DNA of 54,007 nt, from positions 1-54,007 of the forward strand of contig CAZIOW010000006.1 in assembly GCA_964541025.1 (NCBI GenBank). The letters are read 5' to 3'. The notes under the pieces are model-generated. The model saw only the letters and a list, made by a program, of their open reading frames with translations. It did not search any database and was not told the origin of the DNA. This stretch comes from JAGDXO01 sp964541025 (GTDB taxonomy: Archaea; Thermoplasmatota; Thermoplasmata; Thermoplasmatales; GCA-001856825). Positions 1 through 7,735 of this stretch are shown here, one piece after another; position 1 is the stretch's first letter, and the number at the start of each line of letters is the position of its first letter. The position numbers were made by a program, and so were the translations under genes.

Positions 1-1
1 C

Positions 2-91
2 TGGAGCGAGCCATCAAGAGCAAAACATACCAACATGATAACTCTTGTACAAAATCTTTATGATTTTATGAAGGAAAGAGGTATGCAGTAA
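2..91 (+). CDS. C-terminal tail of an ORF truncated by the window edge, unknown product
   Basis: An open frame runs from base 2 to a TAA at 89-91 and gives 29 residues ending in ...DFMKERGMQ. It is basic and amphipathic. The gene begins outside the window, so family assignment is not possible. The decayed sequence and truncated integrase that follow suggest it may be the end of a mobile-element gene such as a transposase, but this is inference only. Confidence 0.4.
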   Translation, partial: WSEPSRAKHTNMITLVQNLYDFMKERGMQ

Positions 92-418
92 TTTGATTCA
101 ACTGCATCTAATTACAATGATCTGAACAATAAGATCAGAGCGTATTTCTCTTTATGAACTAAAATGAGGTAAGAATAAGTATGGAAGACTTGGATAAGAA
201 TATAATTGATGCAGTAAGGAAGACTGTGAAGTAATATTCCGGAGAATCTAAGAAAAAGAAGCCGGAATTGAATGAAGAAGGCTACTGAAAACATTTTGCT
301 CGGACGATTATCGTCATCATCTGTTTTCATTTTCATTTCTGTTTCCTGAAAGCCTGATCTTATTTTTAAATTGAAAAGGAATAAAAATTAATAGCCAAAT
401 CTGATCCCCATTCTAATC
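92..418. other. Gene-free stretch with broken coding-like sequence and a promoter
   Basis: No intact gene is seen. On the plus strand from about 180 a frame opens with MEDLDKNIIDAVRKTVK, meets TAA, continues through a lysine-rich segment and stops again near 288. It looks like a decayed small gene, though chance cannot be excluded. A TATA-like box (tatttttaaatt, about 361-372) lies before the secreted-protein gene at 419. Confidence 0.35.
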
Positions 419-973
419 ATGCACAGGAAAGTATTCCCCCTGCTTATTGCAGCTGTTATTTCATTGCCGGTCATAGCGGGGTCAGTGATAGTTGGTTATA
501 ACTACAATATTCAGGTATCCCAGATCCAGCCCGGAGCATATCTCACATATGGCAAAAATTATCAAACATACAACTCCTCTGATTTAATAGGTGCCTATGC
601 TTCTGGCATACCTCCTGTAATTGCATCAGGTACAACTTTGTATTTCAACTGGACTATACTGAATTTATTCGGAAATGACAATATGCAGTTCGTCCTCCAG
701 GTCAATAATACCTACAGCCACAGCATATACCTCTGGATCAACGGATCACTGCCATCGGGTATCACCATGTATTACAAGAATCATGATTCCGGGTCTAATC
801 CGGGTACTACATGGAATAGCGGCACCAGAATAAAGATCAATAGCGGTAAGAATCTCTATCTTAGCTTCTCTGTCGGCGTATCATCATCTAGTGGATCACT
901 TGGGTTTACGTACATGCTGGAAAATGGAGTTATCACAGTTTGGGATTACAATGTTCAGGCAAATTATATTTAG
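419..973 (+). CDS. Secreted or membrane-anchored protein of unknown function
   Basis: A 184-residue protein. The N-terminus has two basic residues followed by a hydrophobic stretch (about residues 5-26), a signal peptide or signal anchor. The rest is rich in Ser, Thr, Asn, Gly, Tyr and Trp, with several N-glycosylation sequons (NSS, NWT, NNT, NGS), as expected of an extracellular beta-rich protein in an acidophilic archaeon. No family is recognised. It could be a minor pilin-like or cell-surface component, but no class III signal-peptide cleavage motif is obvious. It stands alone, with its own AT-rich upstream region. Confidence 0.7.
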   Translation: MHRKVFPLLIAAVISLPVIAGSVIVGYNYNIQVSQIQPGAYLTYGKNYQTYNSSDLIGAYASGIPPVIASGTTLYFNWTILNLFGNDNMQFVLQVNNTYSHSIYLWINGSLPSGITMYYKNHDSGSNPGTTWNSGTRIKINSGKNLYLSFSVGVSSSSGSLGFTYMLENGVITVWDYNVQANYI

Positions 974-1109
974 ATTTTCAACCCATTGTTAATTTTCATC
1001 TCCCCGTTTTATAATAAAACGTAGAGAAAAGTTATCACATTCCTGATGATGGTATAAATAGCCTGGTAATAAAAGAGCTTATAAATCTCTATGTTTTAGT
1101 CAAAACGTG

Positions 1110-1370
1110 ATGGAGCAGATTACCCTAAATGAGCATGCTATACTGAAATCAGGCGTCAGGATCCTAAGACCCGGTGAATACAAGATCATAAGGAATTCCA
1201 TACATAAGAGGGATAAGCAGATCCTGGTGGACTGCCTGCTGCTCACAGGCAAGAGATATGAAGAGTTAATAAGGCCCAGACATAACCCTGAGTGGTTTGA
1301 CGGTAACTTCATTCACTTGCCTGAATGGGCACAGAAGAAGGCGAAGAAGGTAAATTTTTTTCGGATATAA
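1110..1370 (+). pseudogene. Truncated tyrosine recombinase (integrase) fragment
   Basis: The 86-residue product resembles the start of the catalytic domain of archaeal phage/plasmid-type integrases: LTGKRYEE (residues 46-52) looks like the box I arginine region (R49), and the following FIHLPEWAQKKAKK is typical of the segment after it. The usual second half, with the H-x-x-R and nucleophilic Tyr, is absent; the frame ends in a T-run (VNFFRI stop). A TATA box (cttataaatc, about 1078-1087) is still present 25-30 nt before the ATG (1110; a GTG lies at 1107). The fragment ends 22 bp from the 3' end of tRNA-Asp, the usual target for such elements. It is probably the relic of an integrated element; family assignment rests on motif recognition only. 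Confidence 0.6.
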
Positions 1371-1391
1371 ATTAAATCGGGAGTGACTGTA

Positions 1392-1464
1392 CGCCCCGAA
1401 CGGGATTTGAACCCGTGTCACGAGCTCGACAGGCTCGTATGATAGGCCACTACACTATCGGGGC
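1392..1464 (-). tRNA. tRNA-Asp (anticodon GTC)
   Basis: The minus strand folds as a complete cloverleaf: 7-bp acceptor stem (GCCCCGA/TCGGGGC), anticodon stem CGAGC/GCTCG around the loop CTGTCGA with anticodon GTC, and a T arm with GGTTCAAATCC. The discriminator is G (1392) and CCA is not encoded. No intron is seen. A TATA-like box (attaaataaag) lies about 25 bp upstream, near 1484-1494. Confidence 0.95.
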
Positions 1465-1490
1465 TTGCTTGCGTTATTATCAGACTTTAT

Positions 1491-1886
1491 TTAATCCTTT
1501 TTATCTGAGGGGAACAATCTGCCAAGAGCATTAATTTCTCCTTTTAATATATGTTTCAGGGCCATGCCTGTAAATGGCAACCATATTCCTCTCATTCTCA
1601 TTTTTCCTATTATCAGAATTTTTTCATCCTGCACCTGAATTATCTGGAACCCCTTCAAAGGTCCCTCTCCATACTTTATCATAATTGATCGGTCATTTTT
1701 ATTGAAATCTATTTTCTCTATCTGTTTCTTTTTTCTGAAAGCTAAAATTGATTCTCTTGTACTTTCGTCTATATTTTTAATGGAAATATGGCCCTTCCAT
1801 ATGTTCGTATCATCAAGACTTTCCATGATCTTCTGATAGGCATCGTTTGGCTGATCATTGAGAGGAAATTCCTGATAAAATTTCAT
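1491..1886 (-). CDS. Uncharacterised protein, possibly SRPBCC/START-like fold
   Basis: A 131-residue soluble protein with no signal peptide. The pattern of a short N-terminal segment, alternating strands (FQIIQVQDEKILIIGKMRMRG) and a C-terminal helix (MALKHILKGEINALGRLF) is compatible with small SRPBCC (polyketide-cyclase-like) lipid-binding proteins. No catalytic residue defines a function. The ATG start at 1886 has no clear Shine-Dalgarno, but an AT box (aaatatatt, about 1903-1913) is placed for a leaderless transcript. It is divergent from the aldo-keto reductase at 1978. Confidence 0.6.
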   Translation of the reverse strand: MKFYQEFPLNDQPNDAYQKIMESLDDTNIWKGHISIKNIDESTRESILAFRKKKQIEKIDFNKNDRSIMIKYGEGPLKGFQIIQVQDEKILIIGKMRMRGIWLPFTGMALKHILKGEINALGRLFPSDKKD

Positions 1887-1977
1887 TAAACTTAATTTCT
1901 TACAGGAATATATTTTCTTTTACTTCTCCATATTTTTCTTATCTTAATCTTTTATATTTGAGATTACTTTTCAATCA

Positions 1978-2961
1978 ATGAATAATTTATTTCAGACTAA
2001 TAAAATTAGTAAAATTGGCATTGGAACCTGGCAGATGGGATTGAAAGGCTGGGGTAAGGATTATGATGAAAATTCTGTAATTGAAGCATTCATTTTTGCA
2101 ATAAAAAATGGAGTTAATTTTGTAGATACAGCCGAAATATATGGAGGAGGAAGGTCTGAGATTCTCATAGGTAAGGCTTTACAGTCCATAGATAGAAAAA
2201 ATGTAATAATTGCAACCAAAGTTGCAGGATATAACGCTACGTCCTCTGGAGTTTTTAAGAGCATAAAGAGAAGTCTCAAGAGACTTGATATTGATTATGT
2301 TGATCTGTATCAGATACATTGGGAGCCATCGATTTACACGAATATGGAAGGGTCGTTCCGCTCTATGGAAAAACTTGTGAAAGAAGGTATTATAAATCAT
2401 ATTGGTGTATCAAATTTTTCTCTTGAAAATCTTAAGAGAGCTTCATCATACCTTAAGGACAGTTTGATAGAAAGCAATCAGATAAAATTCAATATTGTTG
2501 AAAGGCCAAATGATGATCTGATTTCATACATGAATTCCAAAAATATTAAATTGATTGCCTGGAGCCCTTTGGGCCAAGGTTTCCTATCAGGTAAATATTC
2601 AATTACTCAGAAACCGGAAGGAGGAATAAGAAAGGTAAATTACCTGTTCAGTGATAAAAATCTTAAGAGATTTGAGCCATTACTTAAAGTATTGAAAGAA
2701 ATTGCAACTAAAAAGGGAGTTTCTGTCACTCAAATAGTTCTTGCCTATGAATCTGAAATCAATGTTCTTCCTATTCCTGGTTTCAAAAATATGAAACAGG
2801 CAGAGGAGATTTCATCAACACTGAAAATAAATCTGAATATTAGTGAAAAGGAAGTTATAGATAAAGCGCTTGAAAGTACTGGAATAATAAATGTAAAGGA
2901 AACAATGTTTCCCAGGGCCATTCCGAATACTCTGGTTAGGATAATATCCCTATTTCTATAA
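1978..2961 (+). CDS. Aldo/keto reductase
   Basis: A 327-residue (beta/alpha)8-barrel NAD(P)H-dependent oxidoreductase. The family tetrad is visible: D50 (FVDTAEIYG), Y55, K81 (ATKVAG) and H114 (YQIHWEPS). GVSNFS and the NQIKFN and WSPLGQG segments are typical of the AKR core, and the IPGF motif is in the usual C-terminal cofactor region. The substrate cannot be read from sequence; such enzymes reduce aldehydes, ketones or sugars. A TATA box (cttttatatttg, about 1947-1958) lies about 25 nt upstream of the ATG, pointing to a leaderless mRNA. Confidence 0.9.
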   Translation: MNNLFQTNKISKIGIGTWQMGLKGWGKDYDENSVIEAFIFAIKNGVNFVDTAEIYGGGRSEILIGKALQSIDRKNVIIATKVAGYNATSSGVFKSIKRSLKRLDIDYVDLYQIHWEPSIYTNMEGSFRSMEKLVKEGIINHIGVSNFSLENLKRASSYLKDSLIESNQIKFNIVERPNDDLISYMNSKNIKLIAWSPLGQGFLSGKYSITQKPEGGIRKVNYLFSDKNLKRFEPLLKVLKEIATKKGVSVTQIVLAYESEINVLPIPGFKNMKQAEEISSTLKINLNISEKEVIDKALESTGIINVKETMFPRAIPNTLVRIISLFL

Positions 2962-3037
2962 ATCTATAATAGACAATTGCTATAATTCGATATCGGCAAA
3001 AGCTAAATAGAGTTAAAGATTGAGTCACTCGATAAAT

Positions 3038-4084
3038 ATGAGTTCAATAGTATCTTATGGGTCTTATGTACCAAGATACAGAATAAAAGCGGAGGAAATT
3101 GCAAGAGTGTGGGGAGAGGATCCTGAAAACATTAAAGGGGGACTAATGATTTACAGTAAATCTGTACCAGGTCCCGATGAAGATGTTTTAACCATCTCTG
3201 CCGAAGCTGGAAAAAATGCAATAAGGAGAACGGATGTAAGCAAGAAAACTATCGGAGCAATATTCGTTGGATCTGAAAGCCATCCTTATGCTGTAAAACC
3301 AACAGCATCAATACTTGTAGAAGCACTTGGATTGCCCAATGATATACACTCAGCGGATTATGAATTTGCTTGCAAGGCAGGAACAGCAGCGATACAAAAT
3401 GTTATGGGGCTTGTTGACAGCGGGATGATAGAAAATGGAATGGCAATTGGAGCAGATACATCGCAGGGGGCTCCCGGAGATGCACTAGAATATTCAGCTT
3501 CTGCCGGCGGCACAGCCTTTATAATAGGAAAGAAGGGTATTGCAGAGATAAACAAGACATATTCTTTCACGACAGATACACCAGATTTCTGGAGGAGGGA
3601 AGGTGAGAAATATCCCAGCCACGGGGGAAGATTTACAGGAGAGCCTGCATACTTTAAGCACGTTCTAACAGGAGCTAAGAGGATGATGGAAATGCAGGGA
3701 ACAAAACCAGAGGATTATGATTATGCAGTATTCCATCAACCAAATGGAAAATTCCCAACGAGGGCAGCAAAAATGCTTGGATTCAAGGATGAGCAGGTTA
3801 AGGATGGTTTATTAACACCTTACATAGGAAATACATATTCTAGTTCAATGATAATAGGACTATCAGCAATCCTTGACAAAGCAGAACCAGGTGATAGGAT
3901 ACTTGCTGTGGCTTTTGGAAGCGGTGCAGGCTCTGATGCTTTTGATATAACAGTCAATGACTCAATCAAATCATTCAAAAGGGACAAGGCTCCTGGTGTT
4001 ATGGAACAAATCAACAGGCCTATATGGATAGATTATGCTAATTATGTGAAATACAGAGGGAAAATTATTATGAGAGGTGAATAA
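3038..4084 (+). CDS. Hydroxymethylglutaryl-CoA synthase (archaeal type)
   Basis: Condenses acetyl-CoA with acetoacetyl-CoA to HMG-CoA at the start of the mevalonate pathway to archaeal lipids. 348 residues, the family size. The thiolase-fold catalytic triad is present: E80 (VGSESHP), C112 (FACKAGTAA) and H233 (FHQPNGKFP); GSGAGSDAF closes the fold. I chose the ATG at 3038 (MSSIVSYGSYVPRYRIK), which fits the usual N-terminus; a TTG at 3020 would add six residues. It is first in a tight operon with a thiolase (1-bp gap) and a DUF35 protein, the gene set known in archaea to form a substrate-channelling thiolase/HMG-CoA synthase complex. Confidence 0.95.
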   Translation: MSSIVSYGSYVPRYRIKAEEIARVWGEDPENIKGGLMIYSKSVPGPDEDVLTISAEAGKNAIRRTDVSKKTIGAIFVGSESHPYAVKPTASILVEALGLPNDIHSADYEFACKAGTAAIQNVMGLVDSGMIENGMAIGADTSQGAPGDALEYSASAGGTAFIIGKKGIAEINKTYSFTTDTPDFWRREGEKYPSHGGRFTGEPAYFKHVLTGAKRMMEMQGTKPEDYDYAVFHQPNGKFPTRAAKMLGFKDEQVKDGLLTPYIGNTYSSSMIIGLSAILDKAEPGDRILAVAFGSGAGSDAFDITVNDSIKSFKRDKAPGVMEQINRPIWIDYANYVKYRGKIIMRGE

Positions 4085-4085
4085 G

Positions 4086-5243
4086 ATGAAAGATGTATAT
4101 ATCATAGGAGTTGGATCAACCAAGTACGGTGAGCTATGGGACATGAGCCTGAGAGAGCTTGCTTCAGAAGCAGGGCTAAAAGCACTGATGGATGCCGGGA
4201 TCAAAGCAGAAGAGATAGATGCACTTTATGGAGCGAATACAAGTGCAGGCCAGTTCATCGATCAGGAGCATATTGCAGCATTAATTTCAGACTATTCTGG
4301 AATTAGTGAACTCGGCATACCTGCAGTTAGGATTGAGGCAGGTGCAGCCAGTGGTGGTGCAGCGTTGAATCAGGCCTTTCTGGCAGTTAAGTCTGGTCAG
4401 TACGATACTGTTGTAGTTGGTGGCGTAGAGAAAATGACCGATGTCCCTTCTGAAGTTGCAAATGAAATTATCGGGGGTTCTTTGGATGCGGAATGGGAAA
4501 CATTCTTCGGTGTAACAGAAGCATCTGTCGCAGCAATGATAGCGAAGAGACATGAGTACGATGAAGGTATTAAAAGGGAACACTATGCTGTATTCCCCGT
4601 CATCTCACATAAACACGCTTCCATGAATCCTTCTTCACATTTCAAAAATGTGATCAAGCTGGATGATGTAATCAAGGCGAGTCCAGTGGCTGAGCCTCTG
4701 ACGGTATATGACACGGCACCTCTTAGCGATGGAGCTTCCGCTATAGTAATCACAGCAGATAAGAAAAAAATAAAGGAAACGGAAAATCCAATAAGAATAA
4801 AGGCAAGCACAATGGCCAATGATTTTCTTTCCCTCCACGACAGGAAAAAAATTGACAGTTTTAAGGCAGTTAACAAGAGCGTGAAGGATGCTCTTAAACA
4901 GTCAGGATTGAATCTTAGCAACATAGATGGATTCGAAATCCACGATTCTTACAGTATAGCCTCACTAATACAAATGGAGGAAATATTAGGCAAAGAAGCC
5001 ATCAAGATGACCGAAGGCAATGAATACTATCTTAATTCATCCCATCCACTAAATGTATCTGGGGGATTGAAAGCGCACGGAAATCCACTTGGTGCAGTTG
5101 GTCTATACCAGGCAATAGAAGCAACCATACAGCTGAGAGGGAAAGCAGGGGAGAGGCAGATCAAGGGGTCAAGAAACATGCTGATACACAATATGGGAGG
5201 GCTTGGCACAACTTCGGTGACTACTATATTGGGGGTGGAATAA
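4086..5243 (+). CDS. Thiolase-family protein (acetoacetyl-CoA thiolase position) lacking the catalytic cysteine
   Basis: A 385-residue thiolase-fold protein in the operon place of archaeal acetyl-CoA C-acetyltransferase, which supplies acetoacetyl-CoA to HMG-CoA synthase. Family landmarks are present: VVVGGVEKM, LSDGASA, FEIHDSYS, SGGLKAHGNPLGA (with the catalytic His) and HNMGGLG near the end. The nucleophile region, normally E-A-x-C-A-S-G-G, reads IEAGAASGG, so A87 stands where Cys is expected; the codons at 4334-4360 are unambiguous. Activity as a classical thiolase is therefore doubtful; it may be a scaffold in the complex. Start: ATG 4086 with Shine-Dalgarno GAGGTGA 5 nt before; a GTG at 4077 is inside that signal's upstream edge. 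Confidence 0.88.
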   Translation: MKDVYIIGVGSTKYGELWDMSLRELASEAGLKALMDAGIKAEEIDALYGANTSAGQFIDQEHIAALISDYSGISELGIPAVRIEAGAASGGAALNQAFLAVKSGQYDTVVVGGVEKMTDVPSEVANEIIGGSLDAEWETFFGVTEASVAAMIAKRHEYDEGIKREHYAVFPVISHKHASMNPSSHFKNVIKLDDVIKASPVAEPLTVYDTAPLSDGASAIVITADKKKIKETENPIRIKASTMANDFLSLHDRKKIDSFKAVNKSVKDALKQSGLNLSNIDGFEIHDSYSIASLIQMEEILGKEAIKMTEGNEYYLNSSHPLNVSGGLKAHGNPLGAVGLYQAIEATIQLRGKAGERQIKGSRNMLIHNMGGLGTTSVTTILGVE

Positions 5244-5645
5244 ATGAGCGAAGTACCGAGATTCTGGAGAGAGTCAAGACACAGGTATAGACTTGTGGGA
5301 ACAAGATGTGAAAATTGCGGCAATTTATACTTCCCTCCAAGGGATATATGCCCGACCTGCAGAAGAGAGAGTATAAACAAGATGAAGGAGGAAGAACTTT
5401 CAGGGGAGGGGGAGGTTTATTCTTATACTGTAGTACATGATGGTCTTGAACAGTTCAAGATGCAGGTACCTTACGTAATTGCATTAGTAAAAACTAAGGA
5501 AGGACCTCTCATAACAGGCCAGATTGTAGATTGCAATCCAGAAGATGTTAAAATTGGTTCTCAGGTCAAGAGTACCCTAAGGAAGGTTAGAACAGAAGGT
5601 AAAAGCGGAATTATCCAGTATGGATATAAATTTGTGTTAAAATAA
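5244..5645 (+). CDS. DUF35 OB-fold/zinc-ribbon protein, partner of thiolase and HMG-CoA synthase
   Basis: 133 residues. An N-terminal helix (VPRFWRESRHRYRLVGTRC) is followed by a zinc ribbon with two Cys pairs (CENCG and CPTC) and a C-terminal OB-fold (YSYTVVHDGLEQ...PLITGQIVD), the DUF35 architecture. In archaea this protein bridges thiolase and HMG-CoA synthase and provides a shared CoA-binding site. Its ATG directly follows the thiolase TAA, with a GGGGTGGA-type ribosome site inside the end of the thiolase gene. It is last in the operon, ending in a T-rich stretch. Confidence 0.92.
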   Translation: MSEVPRFWRESRHRYRLVGTRCENCGNLYFPPRDICPTCRRESINKMKEEELSGEGEVYSYTVVHDGLEQFKMQVPYVIALVKTKEGPLITGQIVDCNPEDVKIGSQVKSTLRKVRTEGKSGIIQYGYKFVLK

Positions 5646-5668
5646 AATAATTTTTTTAAATTTTTATT
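5643..5668. terminator. T-rich terminator between convergent genes
   Basis: The 18-bp gap between the convergent DUF35 and FKBP genes and its flanks contain runs of T (aatttttttaaatttttattt). Archaeal termination commonly uses such T-tracts; it could serve both strands only partly, since the A-runs are shorter. Confidence 0.4.
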
Positions 5669-6476
5669 TCACTGATACTATCTGGACATAAAAGTAAAGT
5701 GTTTTTCCAACAAGATAAGAATTGTAATTTAGGTAGTAATAACCTGGACCTACACCACTTATATAGGCCCCATCTGGTAGTAAAGTTCCATTAGTTACGC
5801 TTGCATAATAGTTTATCGTTGTTGAAGATCCAGATCCAGTAATATTGCTAACCTCTATGCCAAGTCCGGATACATTTGAAAATGGGAAATATTCCTGACC
5901 AACAGATGGATCGTTTTCAATGAATACTGTCTTGCCATTATAGCTCAGTACTGTAACCTCCCACCCGTATATAGGACTTTTTAAAATCTCTCCATTTCCG
6001 GGGGTAGTATTGAATAAACTCTGAAACTGAGAGAGTGAGAATTCCTGGAAAACTGGAACACTACCTGTCGTATTTTCCCTATGTATGAGACTCTTATTCT
6101 CTATTCCGTATCCCAGTGATGGCGGGATTACCAGTAAACCGCTCTGACCCTGCGCCATTCCTATAAGTCCATTATCAAACCCCTTTATCATCTGCCCCGA
6201 TCCCACTGTATCATTAAGAGGAGTGAATGGAGGGTGATATTTGAAATCTGGAGCCTTTTGATAGGTAAAATTGTTATTTGCTACACTTGCCATGTTAGTA
6301 TCGAAAATAAGAGGAGTGCCGTCGACCATTATATATCCATAATACCATAAGGAGACTTGTGATCCATCCTTGATTATTTTCTCTTTTGGTTCCATATACA
6401 CACTTGCAGAGTAAGCTGCTGTTGGTACTGCTATTACCAAAACTATGAGTATGATTATTAGGGTTTTCAGTTGCAT
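5664..6476 (-). CDS. Membrane-anchored extracytoplasmic FKBP-type peptidyl-prolyl isomerase
   Basis: 270 residues. Residues 1-23 form a hydrophobic signal anchor. The FKBP domain follows: DGSQVSLWYYGYI, IFDTN (the F-D pair of FKBPs), GSGQMIKGFDNGLIGMAQGQ and VIPPSLGYG, with a flap-type insertion between strands as in archaeal long FKBPs. A C-terminal domain of about 110 residues is rich in N-glycosylation sites and of unknown role. It probably assists folding of proteins outside the membrane. It is convergent with the DUF35 gene and alone in its transcript. Confidence 0.88.
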   Translation of the reverse strand: MQLKTLIIILIVLVIAVPTAAYSASVYMEPKEKIIKDGSQVSLWYYGYIMVDGTPLIFDTNMASVANNNFTYQKAPDFKYHPPFTPLNDTVGSGQMIKGFDNGLIGMAQGQSGLLVIPPSLGYGIENKSLIHRENTTGSVPVFQEFSLSQFQSLFNTTPGNGEILKSPIYGWEVTVLSYNGKTVFIENDPSVGQEYFPFSNVSGLGIEVSNITGSGSSTTINYYASVTNGTLLPDGAYISGVGPGYYYLNYNSYLVGKTLYFYVQIVSVK

Positions 6477-6554
6477 TCAAGCTGAAAGACAATTAGGAAT
6501 AAAAAATTACTCATTCTTCCAAAAAGATTTTCTCAACGTAATCATAGGGGCATA

Positions 6555-7409
6555 GTGGATAAGAGAATAGCATATCTGGGACTTATTTTCACTGCTGCTG
6601 TATGGGGATCAACATTTCCTATTATAAAGACTACATTATTATACATTGATCCTCTTTCTTTCCTTGTTTACAGATTTCTTATTGCCTCCCTTTTCCTTCT
6701 ACCATTCATTGTCAAGAAAATTGGTAGGAAGGATGCATTATATGGTTTTATAGTAGGGGTGCCTCTCTTTGCAGGTTATGCCACTCAAACGATAGGTCTC
6801 AATTACACGTCTCCTTCCATGTCAGGACTTATTACTGGTTTATATGTAGTTTTAACGCCTATGTTATCAATATTCATACTTAAAACAAAAAGGGATTATG
6901 TAAAAATTCTCCTTGCTGTTATTGCATTTATAGGGATGGCACTGATGACTGTAAATTCCACATCCGGAGAAATGATTGGAAATGCATTGACCCTTGTTTG
7001 TGCATTCGCGTATGCTGGCCAACTCATACTTACAGAGAAATTTCTAGTTGATGGTGATCCTCTTGTTTTTACTTTCTTCCAGCTACTGACCGTAGGCGTT
7101 CTGAGCCTGGTGTTTCACCCACAATCAATTTTCTCTGCAGTAAGGCTCGAAAATTACTATGTATTATTCTCAGTATTGTTCAATGCTGTACTTGGATCGG
7201 CATTGGCCATATGGTTAATGAGTGTTGCTGTTAAAAATACCAATTCCTACATATCTGCGCTGATTCTTATAACAGAACCCATATTTGCTGTCCTGATATC
7301 GACATTCCTGTTCAGATACCCAATAACTATATCTATGATAATCGGAGGAATTATAATACTCGTATCAATGGTATTTGCTATAAACAGAGAAAATAAAAAA
7401 ATTAGTTAA
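6555..7409 (+). CDS. EamA/DMT-family transporter
   Basis: 284 residues with ten predicted membrane helices in two EamA repeats. The first repeat has AAVWGSTFPIIKTTLLYIDPLSFLVYRF, very typical of the family (W-G-S/T-x-F-x-x-x-K). The substrate is unknown; members move metabolites, amino acids or nucleotides. The start is GTG at 6555 with an AGGGG ribosome site 4 nt before; no nearer ATG fits. It ends 1 bp before the convergent S10 gene stop. Confidence 0.88.
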   Translation: MDKRIAYLGLIFTAAVWGSTFPIIKTTLLYIDPLSFLVYRFLIASLFLLPFIVKKIGRKDALYGFIVGVPLFAGYATQTIGLNYTSPSMSGLITGLYVVLTPMLSIFILKTKRDYVKILLAVIAFIGMALMTVNSTSGEMIGNALTLVCAFAYAGQLILTEKFLVDGDPLVFTFFQLLTVGVLSLVFHPQSIFSAVRLENYYVLFSVLFNAVLGSALAIWLMSVAVKNTNSYISALILITEPIFAVLISTFLFRYPITISMIIGGIIILVSMVFAINRENKKIS

Positions 7410-7410
7410 T

Positions 7411-7725
7411 TTAACTTTGAAGTTTTACTTCAATATTAATTCCATCAGGAAGCTGTATCCTCATTACCTGCCTGATAGTCCTTTCGTCAGCATCAATATA
7501 GATTAGCCTCCTGTGAACCCTCATTTCCCATCTGTCCCATGTAGCAGTTCCGGCGCCATTTGGTGCTTTTCTTATAGGTACTAGCAGCTTTTTGGTTGTA
7601 AGAGGGATGGGCCCTCTCATTTCCACTCCTGTCCTGGTTGCAAGATCTTTAATTTCGTGACACACGCTGTCCACTTTTTGAGCATCCGTGCCAGATAGTG
7701 ATATTTTCATTCTGTAGGAGGCCAT
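7411..7725 (-). CDS. rpsJ: Ribosomal protein S10 (uS10)
   Basis: A small-subunit head protein, last gene of the str-type operon. 104 residues from ATG 7725 (MASYRMKISLSGTDAQKVD), close to the ~102 of archaeal S10; a GTG at 7734 would add three. Signature elements: KISLSGTD, GPIPLTTKKLLVPIRKAPNG and HRRLIYID. The gene starts 10 bp after the EF-1A stop, so it is cotranscribed. In archaea S10 conventionally follows EF-1A, as here. Confidence 0.97.
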   Translation of the reverse strand: MASYRMKISLSGTDAQKVDSVCHEIKDLATRTGVEMRGPIPLTTKKLLVPIRKAPNGAGTATWDRWEMRVHRRLIYIDADERTIRQVMRIQLPDGINIEVKLQS

Positions 7726-7735
7726 TTCTATCACT

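Noticed and set aside
112..336. Minus-strand 74-residue open frame
   Set aside because: Low-complexity hydrophobic product from AT-rich sequence, no ribosome site or promoter at its start, and it covers broken plus-strand coding-like sequence.
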